Position numbers and translations under genes: made by a program. From assembly GCA_002296225.1 (NCBI GenBank), contig DBHR01000067.1, forward strand, positions 5,620 through 21,153: a stretch of 15,534 nt of DNA, given 5' to 3'. The stretch is from Acidobacteria bacterium UBA823. Its GTDB lineage: Bacteria; Acidobacteriota; Vicinamibacteria; Vicinamibacterales; UBA823. The notes beneath the pieces were generated by a model. That model ran no database searches, had not been told where the DNA came from, and was given only the letters and a program-made list of their open reading frames with translations. Positions 7,271-15,094 of this stretch are shown piece after piece. The stretch's first letter is position 1; every line of letters begins with the position of its first letter.

Positions 7271-8062
7271 ATGGCTCGTCCAGTGATTGCGCTGCTGAGC
7301 GATTTCGGAAGCCAAGACCACTACGCCGGCACAATGAAGGGCGTGGCACTCGGGATCTGTCCGGACGCCACATTAGTTGATATCTCGCACGGTGTTCCCC
7401 CGCACGACATACTCGGCGGCGCGTTGCAACTAGCTGCTGCCTACCGCTATTTTCCTCGCGGCACGGTCTTTCTCGCCGTTGTCGATCCGGGTGTTGGGAC
7501 CAGGCGGCGTGGGTTGGCAGCTGATACTGGTGACTACCGCTTCGTAGCGCCCGACAATGGCGTGTTGACGGCGGTGTTTGCCGAGGTGGAGCCCAAGGAA
7601 GTTGTCGAGATCACAGAACGTCGTTACGGGCGGCCGACTGTGGCCCGAACTTTCGAGGGACGGGATCGGTTCGCACCAGCAGCGGCGTGGCTAGCGAAGG
7701 GCATTGACTTGACGGCGCTCGGCCGCCCGCTCAAAACCTACGAGAAGATCGAGTTGCCCGAGTTGATTATCGAGGCAAAGGCAATTCGTGGCGAGGTTGT
7801 CTGGATCGACCACTTTGGCAATGCCGTGACGAATATTGATCGAAAACATTTTGAGCGATTGGCCGAGGTCGGCCCTTTGCAGATCGATGTGGGTGAACAT
7901 CGAGTGGAGCGCCTGGTGGCCATGTATGACGATATTCGGGCTGGTGAACTCTGCGCGCTCTTCGGCAGCACAGATCAATTAGAGTTCGCCGCCAAGGCGG
8001 TCAGTGCCGCTGATCAGTTCGAGTTGGCTCTCAGGTCGACGGTGATTGTTAGTGCTCTCTAA
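7271..8062 (+). CDS. SAM hydroxide adenosyltransferase family protein (DUF62)
   Basis: The family, related to fluorinase and chlorinase, cleaves S-adenosylmethionine with water to adenosine and methionine. The 263-aa length is normal. The N-terminal signature reads LLSDFGSQDHYAGTMKG (8-24), then DISHGVPPHD (37-46), VVDPGVGTRRR (70-80) and the C-terminal DHFGNAVTNI (180-189). Of the conserved Asp-Arg-His triad, Asp72 and Arg79 are in place. In the TFHGRD motif, however, this protein has TFEGRD, so Glu129 stands where His is expected. It may still be active with altered chemistry, or act on another substrate. ATG 7271 is supported by AAGGGA at 7261-7266. It follows the ParB/methyltransferase fusion by 60 bp on the same strand, so two SAM-related proteins may be co-expressed. 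Confidence 0.88.
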   Translation: MARPVIALLSDFGSQDHYAGTMKGVALGICPDATLVDISHGVPPHDILGGALQLAAAYRYFPRGTVFLAVVDPGVGTRRRGLAADTGDYRFVAPDNGVLTAVFAEVEPKEVVEITERRYGRPTVARTFEGRDRFAPAAAWLAKGIDLTALGRPLKTYEKIELPELIIEAKAIRGEVVWIDHFGNAVTNIDRKHFERLAEVGPLQIDVGEHRVERLVAMYDDIRAGELCALFGSTDQLEFAAKAVSAADQFELALRSTVIVSAL

Positions 8063-8098
8063 GCGGCTGAGTGAACGGCTGATCGGTGGGCCGCTTAG
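8059..8098. repeat. 9-bp inverted repeat at the end of the SAM-hydrolase gene
   Basis: CTAAGCGGC (8059-8067) and GCCGCTTAG (8090-8098) are perfect reverse complements around a 22-nt loop, and the left arm includes the TAA stop. RNA from either strand could fold into the stem. No U-tract follows on the plus strand (the next bases are GCGACCCCCTT), so it is not a standard intrinsic terminator. A factor-dependent end or a 3'-end-protecting hairpin are alternatives. It marks the boundary with the next block of genes. Confidence 0.4.
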
Positions 8099-8182
8099 GC
8101 GACCCCCTTCTCGCGTGATACCATTCGACAATTTTGAAACTAGGGATCAACCTCATCATTTTCCTCATTACACGACAGACTT

Positions 8183-9391
8183 ATGATTGGATTCGATCTC
8201 AACGAAGAACACCGTTTACTCGAACAGTCTGTTCGGGAATGGGGTGCGAGGGAGATCGCGCCTAGGATTCACGATCTCGACCGGGCGCACAAATTTGATC
8301 CGACGCTTCTTCCTCAAATGGCCGAACTGGGCCTACTCGGAGTGTGTGTTCCCACAGTCTACGGTGGCGTGGGGATGGATTACATTAGCCTCGGGCTGGC
8401 TAGTGAAGAACTCGAGTACGTTGATACCTCGTTGCGGGTAATCCTTTCTGTGCACGTTGGTCTTAACTGTCTATCGTTATTAACTTGGGGTACCGATGCA
8501 CAAAAACAAAAATATCTCGTACCGCAGGCGAAGGGTGAGCGGATTGCAACATACGGGTTAACGGAACCCGCGGCCGGTACCGATGTACGCGGGCTTCAGA
8601 GTGTGGCGATTCAAAAAAAGGGCCGTTACCTTTTGAGCGGCGAGAAACAGTGGATTTCACTCGCTGACGTGGCGGACCACTTCTTGGTTTTTGCATGGAC
8701 CGATTTGGAGAAGAAGCAACAACGAGATCCGTCTGGACTCACCGCGTTCATTGTGGAGCGTGGCTTCAAAGGATTCTCGAGCGGGACCATGAAGGAGAAG
8801 TGGGGCATCTTGGCTGGCAACACGGGTTACTTCACGATGGACGAGATTGAGGTGCCGCCAGAGAACGTCTTGGGAGAACCGGGTGAAGGCTTCAAGATCG
8901 CGATGTTCGCCCTAGACCAGGGGCGGTATACCGTAGCGGCGGGTGCCACCGGCCTGATTCGCGCGTGTCGTGATTCGAGTGTGGAATACGCAAAGGAACG
9001 ACGTGCCTTCGGTGTCGAGATCGGCCAGCATCAGCTTGTGAAGGCGATGGTGGCTCAGATGGAGTCGGATTACCAGGCCGCACGGCTGCTTTGGTTACGG
9101 TCGGGTTGGTTAAAAAACAAGGGTCGGCGAAACACTAGGGAGACCGGCCTAGCGAAATGGTTCGCGACGGTGGCATCAGAGCGGGCGGCGAGTGACGCCG
9201 TGCAGGTGCACGGCGCGAACGGGTATTCAGACGAATATCCGGTCGGCCGTTTTTTCCGTAACTGTAAGGGCGCGGTGATTTACGAGGGTACGCGTGAGAT
9301 TCACACTCTAATGCAAGCTGATTACGCGCTGGGCTATCGGACGGATAGGCCGACGCGGTGCGAACTTCCGGCCCACGATCCATCAGCCTAA
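8183..9391 (+). CDS. Acyl-CoA dehydrogenase
   Basis: An FAD-dependent alpha,beta-desaturase of an acyl-CoA, feeding electrons to electron-transfer flavoprotein. At 402 aa it has the usual three-part fold: a helical N-domain (1-120), a beta domain beginning with GLTEPAAGTD at 125-134, and a helical C-domain. KEKWGILAGNT (204-214) matches the flavin-side KxGxR/xxS-type signature. IYEGTREIHTLMQADYALG (366-384) holds Glu368, at the position of the catalytic base in short- and medium-chain enzymes and glutaryl-CoA dehydrogenase. The exact chain length cannot be read. No thiolase, hydratase or ETF gene is nearby. No clear Shine-Dalgarno sequence precedes ATG 8183, but the N-terminus aligns well with the family (GFDLNEEHRLLEQSVREW). 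glpX follows after 28 bp, probably in the same transcript. Confidence 0.92.
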   Translation: MIGFDLNEEHRLLEQSVREWGAREIAPRIHDLDRAHKFDPTLLPQMAELGLLGVCVPTVYGGVGMDYISLGLASEELEYVDTSLRVILSVHVGLNCLSLLTWGTDAQKQKYLVPQAKGERIATYGLTEPAAGTDVRGLQSVAIQKKGRYLLSGEKQWISLADVADHFLVFAWTDLEKKQQRDPSGLTAFIVERGFKGFSSGTMKEKWGILAGNTGYFTMDEIEVPPENVLGEPGEGFKIAMFALDQGRYTVAAGATGLIRACRDSSVEYAKERRAFGVEIGQHQLVKAMVAQMESDYQAARLLWLRSGWLKNKGRRNTRETGLAKWFATVASERAASDAVQVHGANGYSDEYPVGRFFRNCKGAVIYEGTREIHTLMQADYALGYRTDRPTRCELPAHDPSA

Positions 9392-9419
9392 CGAAGATTC
9401 CAATTCAGGGACACGTTGA

Positions 9420-10403
9420 ATGGACTCAGCCCTATCACTCGATTTCCGCGACGTTGTGGAGCAAGCGGCCATTGCATGCGCTCACACCACGGGCCAGGGT
9501 GACCGACATCATGCCGATCAGGTGGCCGTCGAAGCAATGCGTCGATCGATGGATCGTGTACCAATTGATGGCACGATTGTTATCGGCGAAGGGGAGCGCG
9601 ATGAGGCGCCGATGTTGTTCATCGGCGAGAAAGTGGGCGCGGGCCAGCATGACGGAGGTTCGTATCCGGCGATTGACATTGCCGTTGATCCGCTGGAGGG
9701 CACGAATCTTTGCGCAACCGGTTCCCCGAACGCTATCGCTGTCTTGGCGGCGGCAGAGCAAGGCGGCCTATTAAATGCGCCCGATTTGTATATGGAAAAG
9801 CTGGTCGTTGGTCCGACCTGCAAGGGCGCCGTCAGTCTCGATGCTTCGGTATCTGAAAACCTCGGTGCGATCGCCGAGTGCCTGGATCGGCGTGTGGAAG
9901 AACTTGTAATCGTTGTACTGGATCGAGAGAGGCATGCCCAACTTATAAGTGACATTCGTAAGACCGGCGCTCGCATTCGGCTCATTACCGATGGTGATTT
10001 ATCGGCTGCGATCTCGGCCGCGGTGGTTGGGAGCGGAGTCCATGCGGTTATGGGAATTGGCGGTGCGCCTGAGGGCGTACTCGCAGCCGCGGCGATGCGA
10101 TGTCTAAATGGCGAGATTCTGGCTCGACTTGTTGTGAATAAATCGGACCACGAAGATCGTTGTCGGAAGATGGGGATTACCGATCTTGCACGTGTTTATC
10201 GCGCGATCGATCTAGCATCGGGCGATTCGATTATCTTTGCGGCAACGGGCGTCACTGATGGCGATCTCATGCGGGGCGTGCGGTTTGTTGACGACGGTAT
10301 CAGGACGCACTCGTTGATCATGCAGACGGTGCCGCATCAAGTCTGCTTCATTGACGCTATTCACGTGCACGAAGGGTCGGCAGATCCGCGGGTTCGATTC
10401 TGA
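9420..10403 (+). CDS. glpX: Fructose-1,6-bisphosphatase, class II (GlpX type)
   Basis: Removes the C1 phosphate of fructose 1,6-bisphosphate, the committing step of gluconeogenesis. This is the metal-dependent class II family, and the 327-aa length is typical. Metal- and substrate-binding motifs are all present: IGEGERDEAPML at 55-66, AVDPLEGTN at 88-96, LITDGDLSAAI at 188-198, GIGGAPEGVLAAAA at 212-225 and ATGVTDGDL at 275-283. The ATG has AGGGA about 10 nt upstream. In some bacteria and in cyanobacteria the class II enzyme also dephosphorylates sedoheptulose 1,7-bisphosphate, and that cannot be judged here. It lies between an acyl-CoA dehydrogenase and an MFS transporter on the same strand. 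The functional link may be growth on fatty or organic acids, which requires gluconeogenesis. Confidence 0.95.
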   Translation: MDSALSLDFRDVVEQAAIACAHTTGQGDRHHADQVAVEAMRRSMDRVPIDGTIVIGEGERDEAPMLFIGEKVGAGQHDGGSYPAIDIAVDPLEGTNLCATGSPNAIAVLAAAEQGGLLNAPDLYMEKLVVGPTCKGAVSLDASVSENLGAIAECLDRRVEELVIVVLDRERHAQLISDIRKTGARIRLITDGDLSAAISAAVVGSGVHAVMGIGGAPEGVLAAAAMRCLNGEILARLVVNKSDHEDRCRKMGITDLARVYRAIDLASGDSIIFAATGVTDGDLMRGVRFVDDGIRTHSLIMQTVPHQVCFIDAIHVHEGSADPRVRF

Positions 10404-10437
10404 ACGTCGCTAGTCTGACTACGTAGGTTGCGGCGCA

Positions 10438-11685
10438 TTGCCGAACGTCTATCCCTCGCCAGAGCTACGGCCTAGCCACAACTGGTGGCGCAACCAGGTT
10501 GCGCTCATGGTCGCCACCTTTATCGGGTCTGCTGGATTTACCCTGGTTATGCCGTTCCTGCCGCTGTATTTTCGTGCGCTCGGCGTTGCGGACGTCGGGG
10601 CGATCGCGGTCTGGACAGGAATTAGCGTAGGAATCACGCCAGCGGTCGCAGCCGTCATGACGCCGTTGTGGGGGCGCTTGGGCGACCGGGTCGGACGAAG
10701 GCCGATGGTCGCGAGAGCCTTGATGAGTTTTATTGTTGTAATGACGGCGCTAGCCTTCGTGACGGCACCATGGCACGTGGTGGCATTGCGATTCTTGCAC
10801 GGGGTATTTGCGGGTTACGGAGCGCTAACAATGGCGATGGCTGCTGAATCGGCACCGGCAGATCGGATGGCGCGCGCGATTGGTCTTGTGCAAATGTCGC
10901 GTAGATTCGGGCCCGCTATTGGTCCGGTAATCGGCGGTTTCGTGGCGGGTGTGTTCGGGTTGAGGCAGGCATTTCTTGTAGCAGCATTCCTCTACTTGAT
11001 TGCTATGGTGGTGATGTTGTCGCTCTACCGCGAGCCGGGCCGGAGTCGCCCGGTCACTGAGGGCCGGGAGGGGCAGCCATCGTTCCGCCAGGTGATTAAA
11101 TTTGAAGGACTAGCGGTGATGATGGCCGTTGTGTTTGTGATGCAGTACGTCGATCGGAGTCTAGGGCCGGTGTTACCGTTGTTCGTGGCCGAGGTCGGTG
11201 TGCCTCTAGAGTCAGTACCGGTTTGGTCCGGCATCCTTTTTTCTCTATCTGCCGTCGCTGGTGCTATTGGCAACCATTTGTGCACTTGGTTTCTAGAACG
11301 ATTTCCCCCAGGTTGGGTGATTCTTGGAAGCACTGTAGGGGCGGCGGGCGTCGCTGCTAGTTTGGCGACGATGTCCCAGGTGCTGCTTCTGGCCGTATGG
11401 TTGCCTCTATTCGGTCTCGCAATTGGCATATGCACGACTGCCGCGTATACGGTCGCCGGCCGGCGTATTCCGTCTGGCGCCGAGGGCGTCGGCTTTGGCG
11501 TCCTGTCGAGTGCGTCGATGGTAGGGTTAGCACTCAGCCCGGTTGCGAGCGGCCTGATTGGTAGCGTGAGTATTCGAGGCGTGTTTTTGGTAGATGCAAT
11601 TCTGTTAATCGGACTCGTGTTTGTGGTGAAACAGCTTAACGTACAGACGACCAACCTAAACGAATCCAAACGAGTCCTGCCTTAA
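10438..11685 (+). CDS. MFS transporter, multidrug-efflux-like
   Basis: A 415-aa inner-membrane protein with about twelve hydrophobic segments, the major facilitator layout. The loop after TM2 carries motif A, WGRLGDRVGRRPM at 78-90. GPAIGPVIGG at 158-167 resembles motif C, the glycine/proline kink typical of drug:H+ antiporters. The second half begins after a charged central loop (about 208-235, YREPGRSRPVTEGREG). The only start that keeps TM1 whole is TTG at 10438, since an in-frame TAG lies at 10411 and the first ATG is at 10507 inside TM1. The Shine-Dalgarno sequence is poor. It starts 34 bp after glpX, so read-through from that gene is likely. No regulator is adjacent. The substrate is unknown, and a sugar or metabolite exporter is also possible. 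Confidence 0.88.
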   Translation: MPNVYPSPELRPSHNWWRNQVALMVATFIGSAGFTLVMPFLPLYFRALGVADVGAIAVWTGISVGITPAVAAVMTPLWGRLGDRVGRRPMVARALMSFIVVMTALAFVTAPWHVVALRFLHGVFAGYGALTMAMAAESAPADRMARAIGLVQMSRRFGPAIGPVIGGFVAGVFGLRQAFLVAAFLYLIAMVVMLSLYREPGRSRPVTEGREGQPSFRQVIKFEGLAVMMAVVFVMQYVDRSLGPVLPLFVAEVGVPLESVPVWSGILFSLSAVAGAIGNHLCTWFLERFPPGWVILGSTVGAAGVAASLATMSQVLLLAVWLPLFGLAIGICTTAAYTVAGRRIPSGAEGVGFGVLSSASMVGLALSPVASGLIGSVSIRGVFLVDAILLIGLVFVVKQLNVQTTNLNESKRVLP

Positions 11686-11835
11686 CCGTTATTCGTCGGC
11701 GGAGGCCGGTCGTCGATATTTGCGGCGTCTATGCGGACGTTTGGTGCGGTCCTCGTGTGGTCCGCCTCGTTGCCGTGGGAGTGGGACTCGCGGGACTTTG
11801 GGTTTTCGGCGTAGGCGCCTAGCTGCCACAAGAGA

Positions 11836-11850
11836 CTCCTCCGTAAGGAG
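11836..11850 (+). promoter_or_regulatory. Small hairpin covering the tsaC ribosome binding site
   Basis: CTCCT (11836-11840), loop CCGTA, AGGAG (11846-11850). The right arm is the Shine-Dalgarno sequence itself, 3 nt before ATG 11854. The stem is only 5 bp, so it may be easily melted. It could modulate or temperature-tune translation, or be coincidental. Confidence 0.4.
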
Positions 11851-11853
11851 CAT

Positions 11854-12486
11854 ATGCCGATTGAGATTGTCATTAATAGGGACGCGGTAGGCGCTGGGTT
11901 AGTTGAGCGTGTTGCCGACGCCGTGGGTAACGGTCAGGTCGTTGTCTGCCCGACGGATACTTTCTATGCCCTCGTTGCCGATGCGAGCAACACAGTGGCG
12001 ACAGAACGAATCTTTAGCATAAAGGGACGCCGGCCAGGCCAGCCCCTGCCTCTAATGGCCGCAAACCTTGACCAGGTGGCCGCGCGTGTCGGAACTCTGC
12101 CGGATCTCGGCCGACGGCTAGCCTCGACGTTTTGGCCTGGGCCCCTGACCCTGGTTATCTCTGCGCACGAGACACTCTGCTATGGGTGTCGAGCTGAAGA
12201 TGGATCCGCTGCGGTGCGGGTCCCCAATCAGTCGATCGCGAGGGAAATTGCTTTGCGGATTGGCGGCGCTGTTACGGCGACTAGCGCAAACCTTTCGGGT
12301 AGAGGCGAGGTGAGGCGAGTTAACGATCTCGACGAAACCGTGAGGCAGGCGGTCGATGTGATTGTGGACGCGGGAACTCTCGTGGGCGGTGCCCCGTCGA
12401 CAATCGTTGACGCTCGCGATGGGACTCCGAGGTTGGTGCGAGCCGGCGCGGTCGCGTGGGACCGCGTGCTAGAATCGCTAACGTGA
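11854..12486 (+). CDS. tsaC: L-threonylcarbamoyladenylate synthase (TsaC/Sua5/YrdC)
   Basis: Makes threonylcarbamoyl-AMP from threonine, bicarbonate and ATP, the first step of the universal t6A37 modification of ANN-decoding tRNAs. It is 210 aa, the YrdC domain alone, without the extra C-terminal Sua5 domain. Visible motifs are PTDTFYAL at 33-40, KGRRPGQPLPLM at 57-68, FWPGPLTLVIS at 93-103, VRVPNQ at 121-126, TSANLSG at 143-149 and PSTIVD at 181-186. Two departures from the commonest form are AL-V for GL-G after the first motif and Gln for His after RVPN. The ATG has a strong AAGGAG. The preceding 168 bp hold no supported gene but include a palindrome, TAGGCGCCTA (11812-11821), and the SD-covering hairpin. 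hflX follows after 57 bp. Confidence 0.92.
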   Translation: MPIEIVINRDAVGAGLVERVADAVGNGQVVVCPTDTFYALVADASNTVATERIFSIKGRRPGQPLPLMAANLDQVAARVGTLPDLGRRLASTFWPGPLTLVISAHETLCYGCRAEDGSAAVRVPNQSIAREIALRIGGAVTATSANLSGRGEVRRVNDLDETVRQAVDVIVDAGTLVGGAPSTIVDARDGTPRLVRAGAVAWDRVLESLT

Positions 12487-12543
12487 CGCGGTGGAAGTCT
12501 ACGTTTATTTCTCGAGCCAGTTCTACCCGCGATTCATCGTCCC

Positions 12544-13677
12544 ATGTCTGAGCGAGCTGTGTTAATCGGGCTCGTCATGAAGGGCCGTCATTCATCCGAG
12601 GCGGCGCTAGATGAGTTGGCCCGCTTGGCGTGTGCGGCGGGGGCGACGCCGGTCTTGTCTATGTTGCAGGAGCGACGCCGTCCTGATCCAGCGATGTTTT
12701 TCGGTCGAGGTAAGGTTGAACAATTAGCGAAAGCCTGTAGCGAGTGCGAGGCCGACGTCGTGATTGTGGATGCGGAGCTTTCACCGGTGCAGCGGCGGAA
12801 TTTGGAGGCAAGTCTTGCGCGTCGCGTTGTCGATCGGACGCAGCTTATTCTGGGCATCTTCGCGCGGCGGGCCCGTACTCGCGAGGGTAAGCTGCAGGTG
12901 GAATTGGCACAGTTGCGCTACCTACTTCCAATGCTCGTGGGCGCTGGAGACGGGTTATCCCGGCCTGGTGGTGGCATTGGCACTTTGGGCCCGGGTGAAA
13001 CAAAGCTGGAGACTGACCGGCGGCGTATCCGACGCCGTCTGTCCACACTTAGGCGACATATCGATCAGGTACGTAAGCGTCGGTCGCAGCTCCGTGCTAG
13101 GCGGGCGAAGCTGGCTGTCCCCACCGTAGCGCTCGTGGGATATACGAACGCGGGCAAAACGACGCTGTTCAACCAGTTAACTGGCGGCGGAGGGGCGGCA
13201 TCGAATGCGGTGTTTGTGACTCTGGACCCACTGGTGCGACGCTTACGTTTACGGAATCGACGGATGGTTCTTTGTACGGATACTGTGGGATTCTTGGAAC
13301 GCCTGCCGCACACCCTCGTGGCTGCGTTTCGGGCAACGTTAGAGGAGGTGGCGGAAGCCGACCTTTTGTTGCACGTGTGTGACGCGTCCAGCCAGTTTCG
13401 AGACAGGAATGTCGAGGCAGTGCGCCAGGTGCTCAGCGATATTGGTGCTGACGAGGTGCCATGCGTGACCATATGGAACAAGAGCGATCTGATTGCGAGA
13501 GAGGAGCGGCGACGGCTTCGGCTGCGGGACCCAGAGGCGATCTGTCTCTCAGCGCTCGATGAGACGAGCGCCCCAATCGTTTTGCGCTTAATCGAGACGT
13601 GGCTCGGGCGCCGGGCCATCGACCGGGGCCACGGCGAATCGGTAAAGTCGGTGAGGTTAGCGGCGGGTGCGGCGTAA
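12544..13677 (+). CDS. hflX: GTPase HflX
   Basis: A ribosome-associated GTPase that splits stalled or heat-damaged 70S ribosomes. The N-terminal HflX domain carries FGRGKVEQL at 53-61 and the glycine-rich linker SRPGGGIGTLGPGETKLETD at about 139-158, followed by an Arg-rich coiled helix (160-190). The G domain has G1 GYTNAGKT (199-206), G2 Thr in FVTLDP (224-229), G3 DTVGF (246-250), G4 NKSD (312-315) and G5 SALDE (336-340). The usual KST of G1 is KTT and the usual LDPTTR is LDPLVR; both are conservative. At 377 aa it lacks the extended C-terminal domain of the E. coli protein, a common variant. No Shine-Dalgarno sequence precedes ATG 12544, and no earlier start exists in the open frame. The next gene begins 10 bp after its stop. 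Confidence 0.95.
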   Translation: MSERAVLIGLVMKGRHSSEAALDELARLACAAGATPVLSMLQERRRPDPAMFFGRGKVEQLAKACSECEADVVIVDAELSPVQRRNLEASLARRVVDRTQLILGIFARRARTREGKLQVELAQLRYLLPMLVGAGDGLSRPGGGIGTLGPGETKLETDRRRIRRRLSTLRRHIDQVRKRRSQLRARRAKLAVPTVALVGYTNAGKTTLFNQLTGGGGAASNAVFVTLDPLVRRLRLRNRRMVLCTDTVGFLERLPHTLVAAFRATLEEVAEADLLLHVCDASSQFRDRNVEAVRQVLSDIGADEVPCVTIWNKSDLIAREERRRLRLRDPEAICLSALDETSAPIVLRLIETWLGRRAIDRGHGESVKSVRLAAGAA

Positions 13678-13681
13678 GGGG
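13676..13681 (+). promoter_or_regulatory. Ribosome binding site for the TPR-SLH lipoprotein
   Basis: AAGGGG overlaps the hflX stop codon and sits 6 nt before ATG 13688. It supports that start over the GTG at 13667, which would overlap hflX and add seven Lys/Arg-rich residues. Confidence 0.6.
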
Positions 13682-13687
13682 AAAGGG

Positions 13688-15064
13688 ATGCGAACGAGAC
13701 TGCGTATGTCGGGCTGGCTGTTCGCCGCGCTGTTGATGGGGTTCGTGTGGGTAGTGGGATGTGCAGGTCCACGGGCTCCGCTGGCCCCGGTCATCCCAGG
13801 TGCGCCAAAATTTTTGAATTACATGTTTCCGTCGGTTCCTGAATCAATGGCCGGTCTGTCGATCGTCACGGAGCACGTGCAGGCTTGGCGACGCCTGCAG
13901 GCTGGTGACTTGCTGTCCGCAAGCGCTGGCTTTGCGAACGTACTCGCTGGGACTGCGACGTTCTATCCCGCCGCGGCTGGTCTTGGGTATGTAGACGTCG
14001 CGGCTAGGCGTTTTGATGATGCGCTGGCGCGGTTTGGCGCAGTATTGGGTCGCGTGCCGACGTACGCGCCGGCCTGGGTCGGTCGGGGAGAGGCGTTGTT
14101 GGCGTCGAGGCGGGAAGACGAGGCGTTGGAGGCTTACGAGTCTGCGTTGGCTACGGATCCCTCGCTGACCGGAGTCCGGCGTCGGGTTGAAGTTCTGCGC
14201 TTTCGTCGGGTCCAAGGGGCCCTCGAGATGGCGCGGGAAGCTGAACAGGCCGAACGTTTCGGCGAGGCGCGGCAGGTGTATGAAACGGCGTTGACCGAGG
14301 CGCCAGACAGCGGGGTCCTATATCGCAGGCTGGCCTTAGTGGAACGCCGGTTGGGCGAGTTGGGCCGGGCGCTTGAGCATGTGCGCCGGGCCAACGAGTT
14401 AGAGCCTGATGATGCAGAGGGACTGACGCTTCAGGGGGAGATTCACGAGACGCTCGGGGACTTGGAAGGGGCAGAGTCGGCGTTTGTGCGCGCGGTGCGT
14501 GCTGATCCAAGTCCGGAACGTGGTGCGCTACTGGAACGTGTTCGCGCGCGACTCGCCGCCGTGCGGCTGCCCCCAGCGTATCGTGCGATTCCCAATAATT
14601 CGCAAATCACACGTGCGGAGCTCGCTTCGGTGGTGGCGGTCGAGCTTGAGGGGCTACTCGAAGACGCGCCACGTAATGAGGGAGTGCTCATCACCGACAC
14701 GAGAGCGCACTGGGCTGACTGGTGGATTCTTGTGGTAGCGCAGGCTGGCGTCATGGAGGTGTTTCCAAATCACACATTTCAGCCGGAAATGGACGTGGAC
14801 CGCGGAGGATTAGCGCTGGTTGCGAGCCGTGTCTTGATGCTGATCGCTAATCGCGATCCAATTCGGGGTGCCGCGTGGAGAACGGCAGATTATCAATTCT
14901 CGGACCTTGACCCGGGACATCTACAACATCGGGCCGCATCCATGGCTGTGACCGCCGGGGTCCTTTCGGTATTCGATGATAATCGGTTCGAATCAGACAA
15001 CCCAGTCAACGGTCGCGAGGCTTTAGCTGCGGTGGTTCGGCTTGAGCGGTTGATCGACCCGTAG
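13688..15064 (+). CDS. Predicted lipoprotein with TPR array and C-terminal SLH repeats
   Basis: A 458-aa exported protein with no recognised name. The N-terminus has basic residues (RTRLR), a hydrophobic core and a lipobox ending VVGC, with Cys25 as the candidate lipidation site. A short Pro-rich spacer follows, then about six to seven TPR-like helical hairpins from about 70 to 290. They show the usual Ala/Gly/Leu pattern, for example AWVGRGEALLASRREDEALEA and GLTLQGEIHETLGDLEGAES (described here as single units of the array). The C-terminal third (about 300-458) holds S-layer homology repeats: a partial one at ITRAELASVV, a full one around HWADWWILVVAQAGVMEVFP and one around FSDLDPGHLQHRAASMAVTA. 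SLH domains bind cell-wall polymers or peptidoglycan, so a lipid anchor at one end and wall binding at the other would tether membrane to wall. It lies 10 bp after hflX and 30 bp before pgsA. Confidence 0.82.
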   Translation: MRTRLRMSGWLFAALLMGFVWVVGCAGPRAPLAPVIPGAPKFLNYMFPSVPESMAGLSIVTEHVQAWRRLQAGDLLSASAGFANVLAGTATFYPAAAGLGYVDVAARRFDDALARFGAVLGRVPTYAPAWVGRGEALLASRREDEALEAYESALATDPSLTGVRRRVEVLRFRRVQGALEMAREAEQAERFGEARQVYETALTEAPDSGVLYRRLALVERRLGELGRALEHVRRANELEPDDAEGLTLQGEIHETLGDLEGAESAFVRAVRADPSPERGALLERVRARLAAVRLPPAYRAIPNNSQITRAELASVVAVELEGLLEDAPRNEGVLITDTRAHWADWWILVVAQAGVMEVFPNHTFQPEMDVDRGGLALVASRVLMLIANRDPIRGAAWRTADYQFSDLDPGHLQHRAASMAVTAGVLSVFDDNRFESDNPVNGREALAAVVRLERLIDP

Positions 15065-15094
15065 GCTGGTGGCGGTCTGGCCCGTGCAACGGAA

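Noticed and set aside
10386..10401. GGTTCGATT resembling a tRNA T-loop at the end of glpX
   Set aside because: The flanking bases do not pair as a T-stem or acceptor stem, and the stretch is coding sequence ending in the glpX stop.
11731..11814. 27-codon frame between the MFS gene and tsaC
   Set aside because: It has no ribosome binding site, an odd Trp-rich composition and no recognisable sequence.
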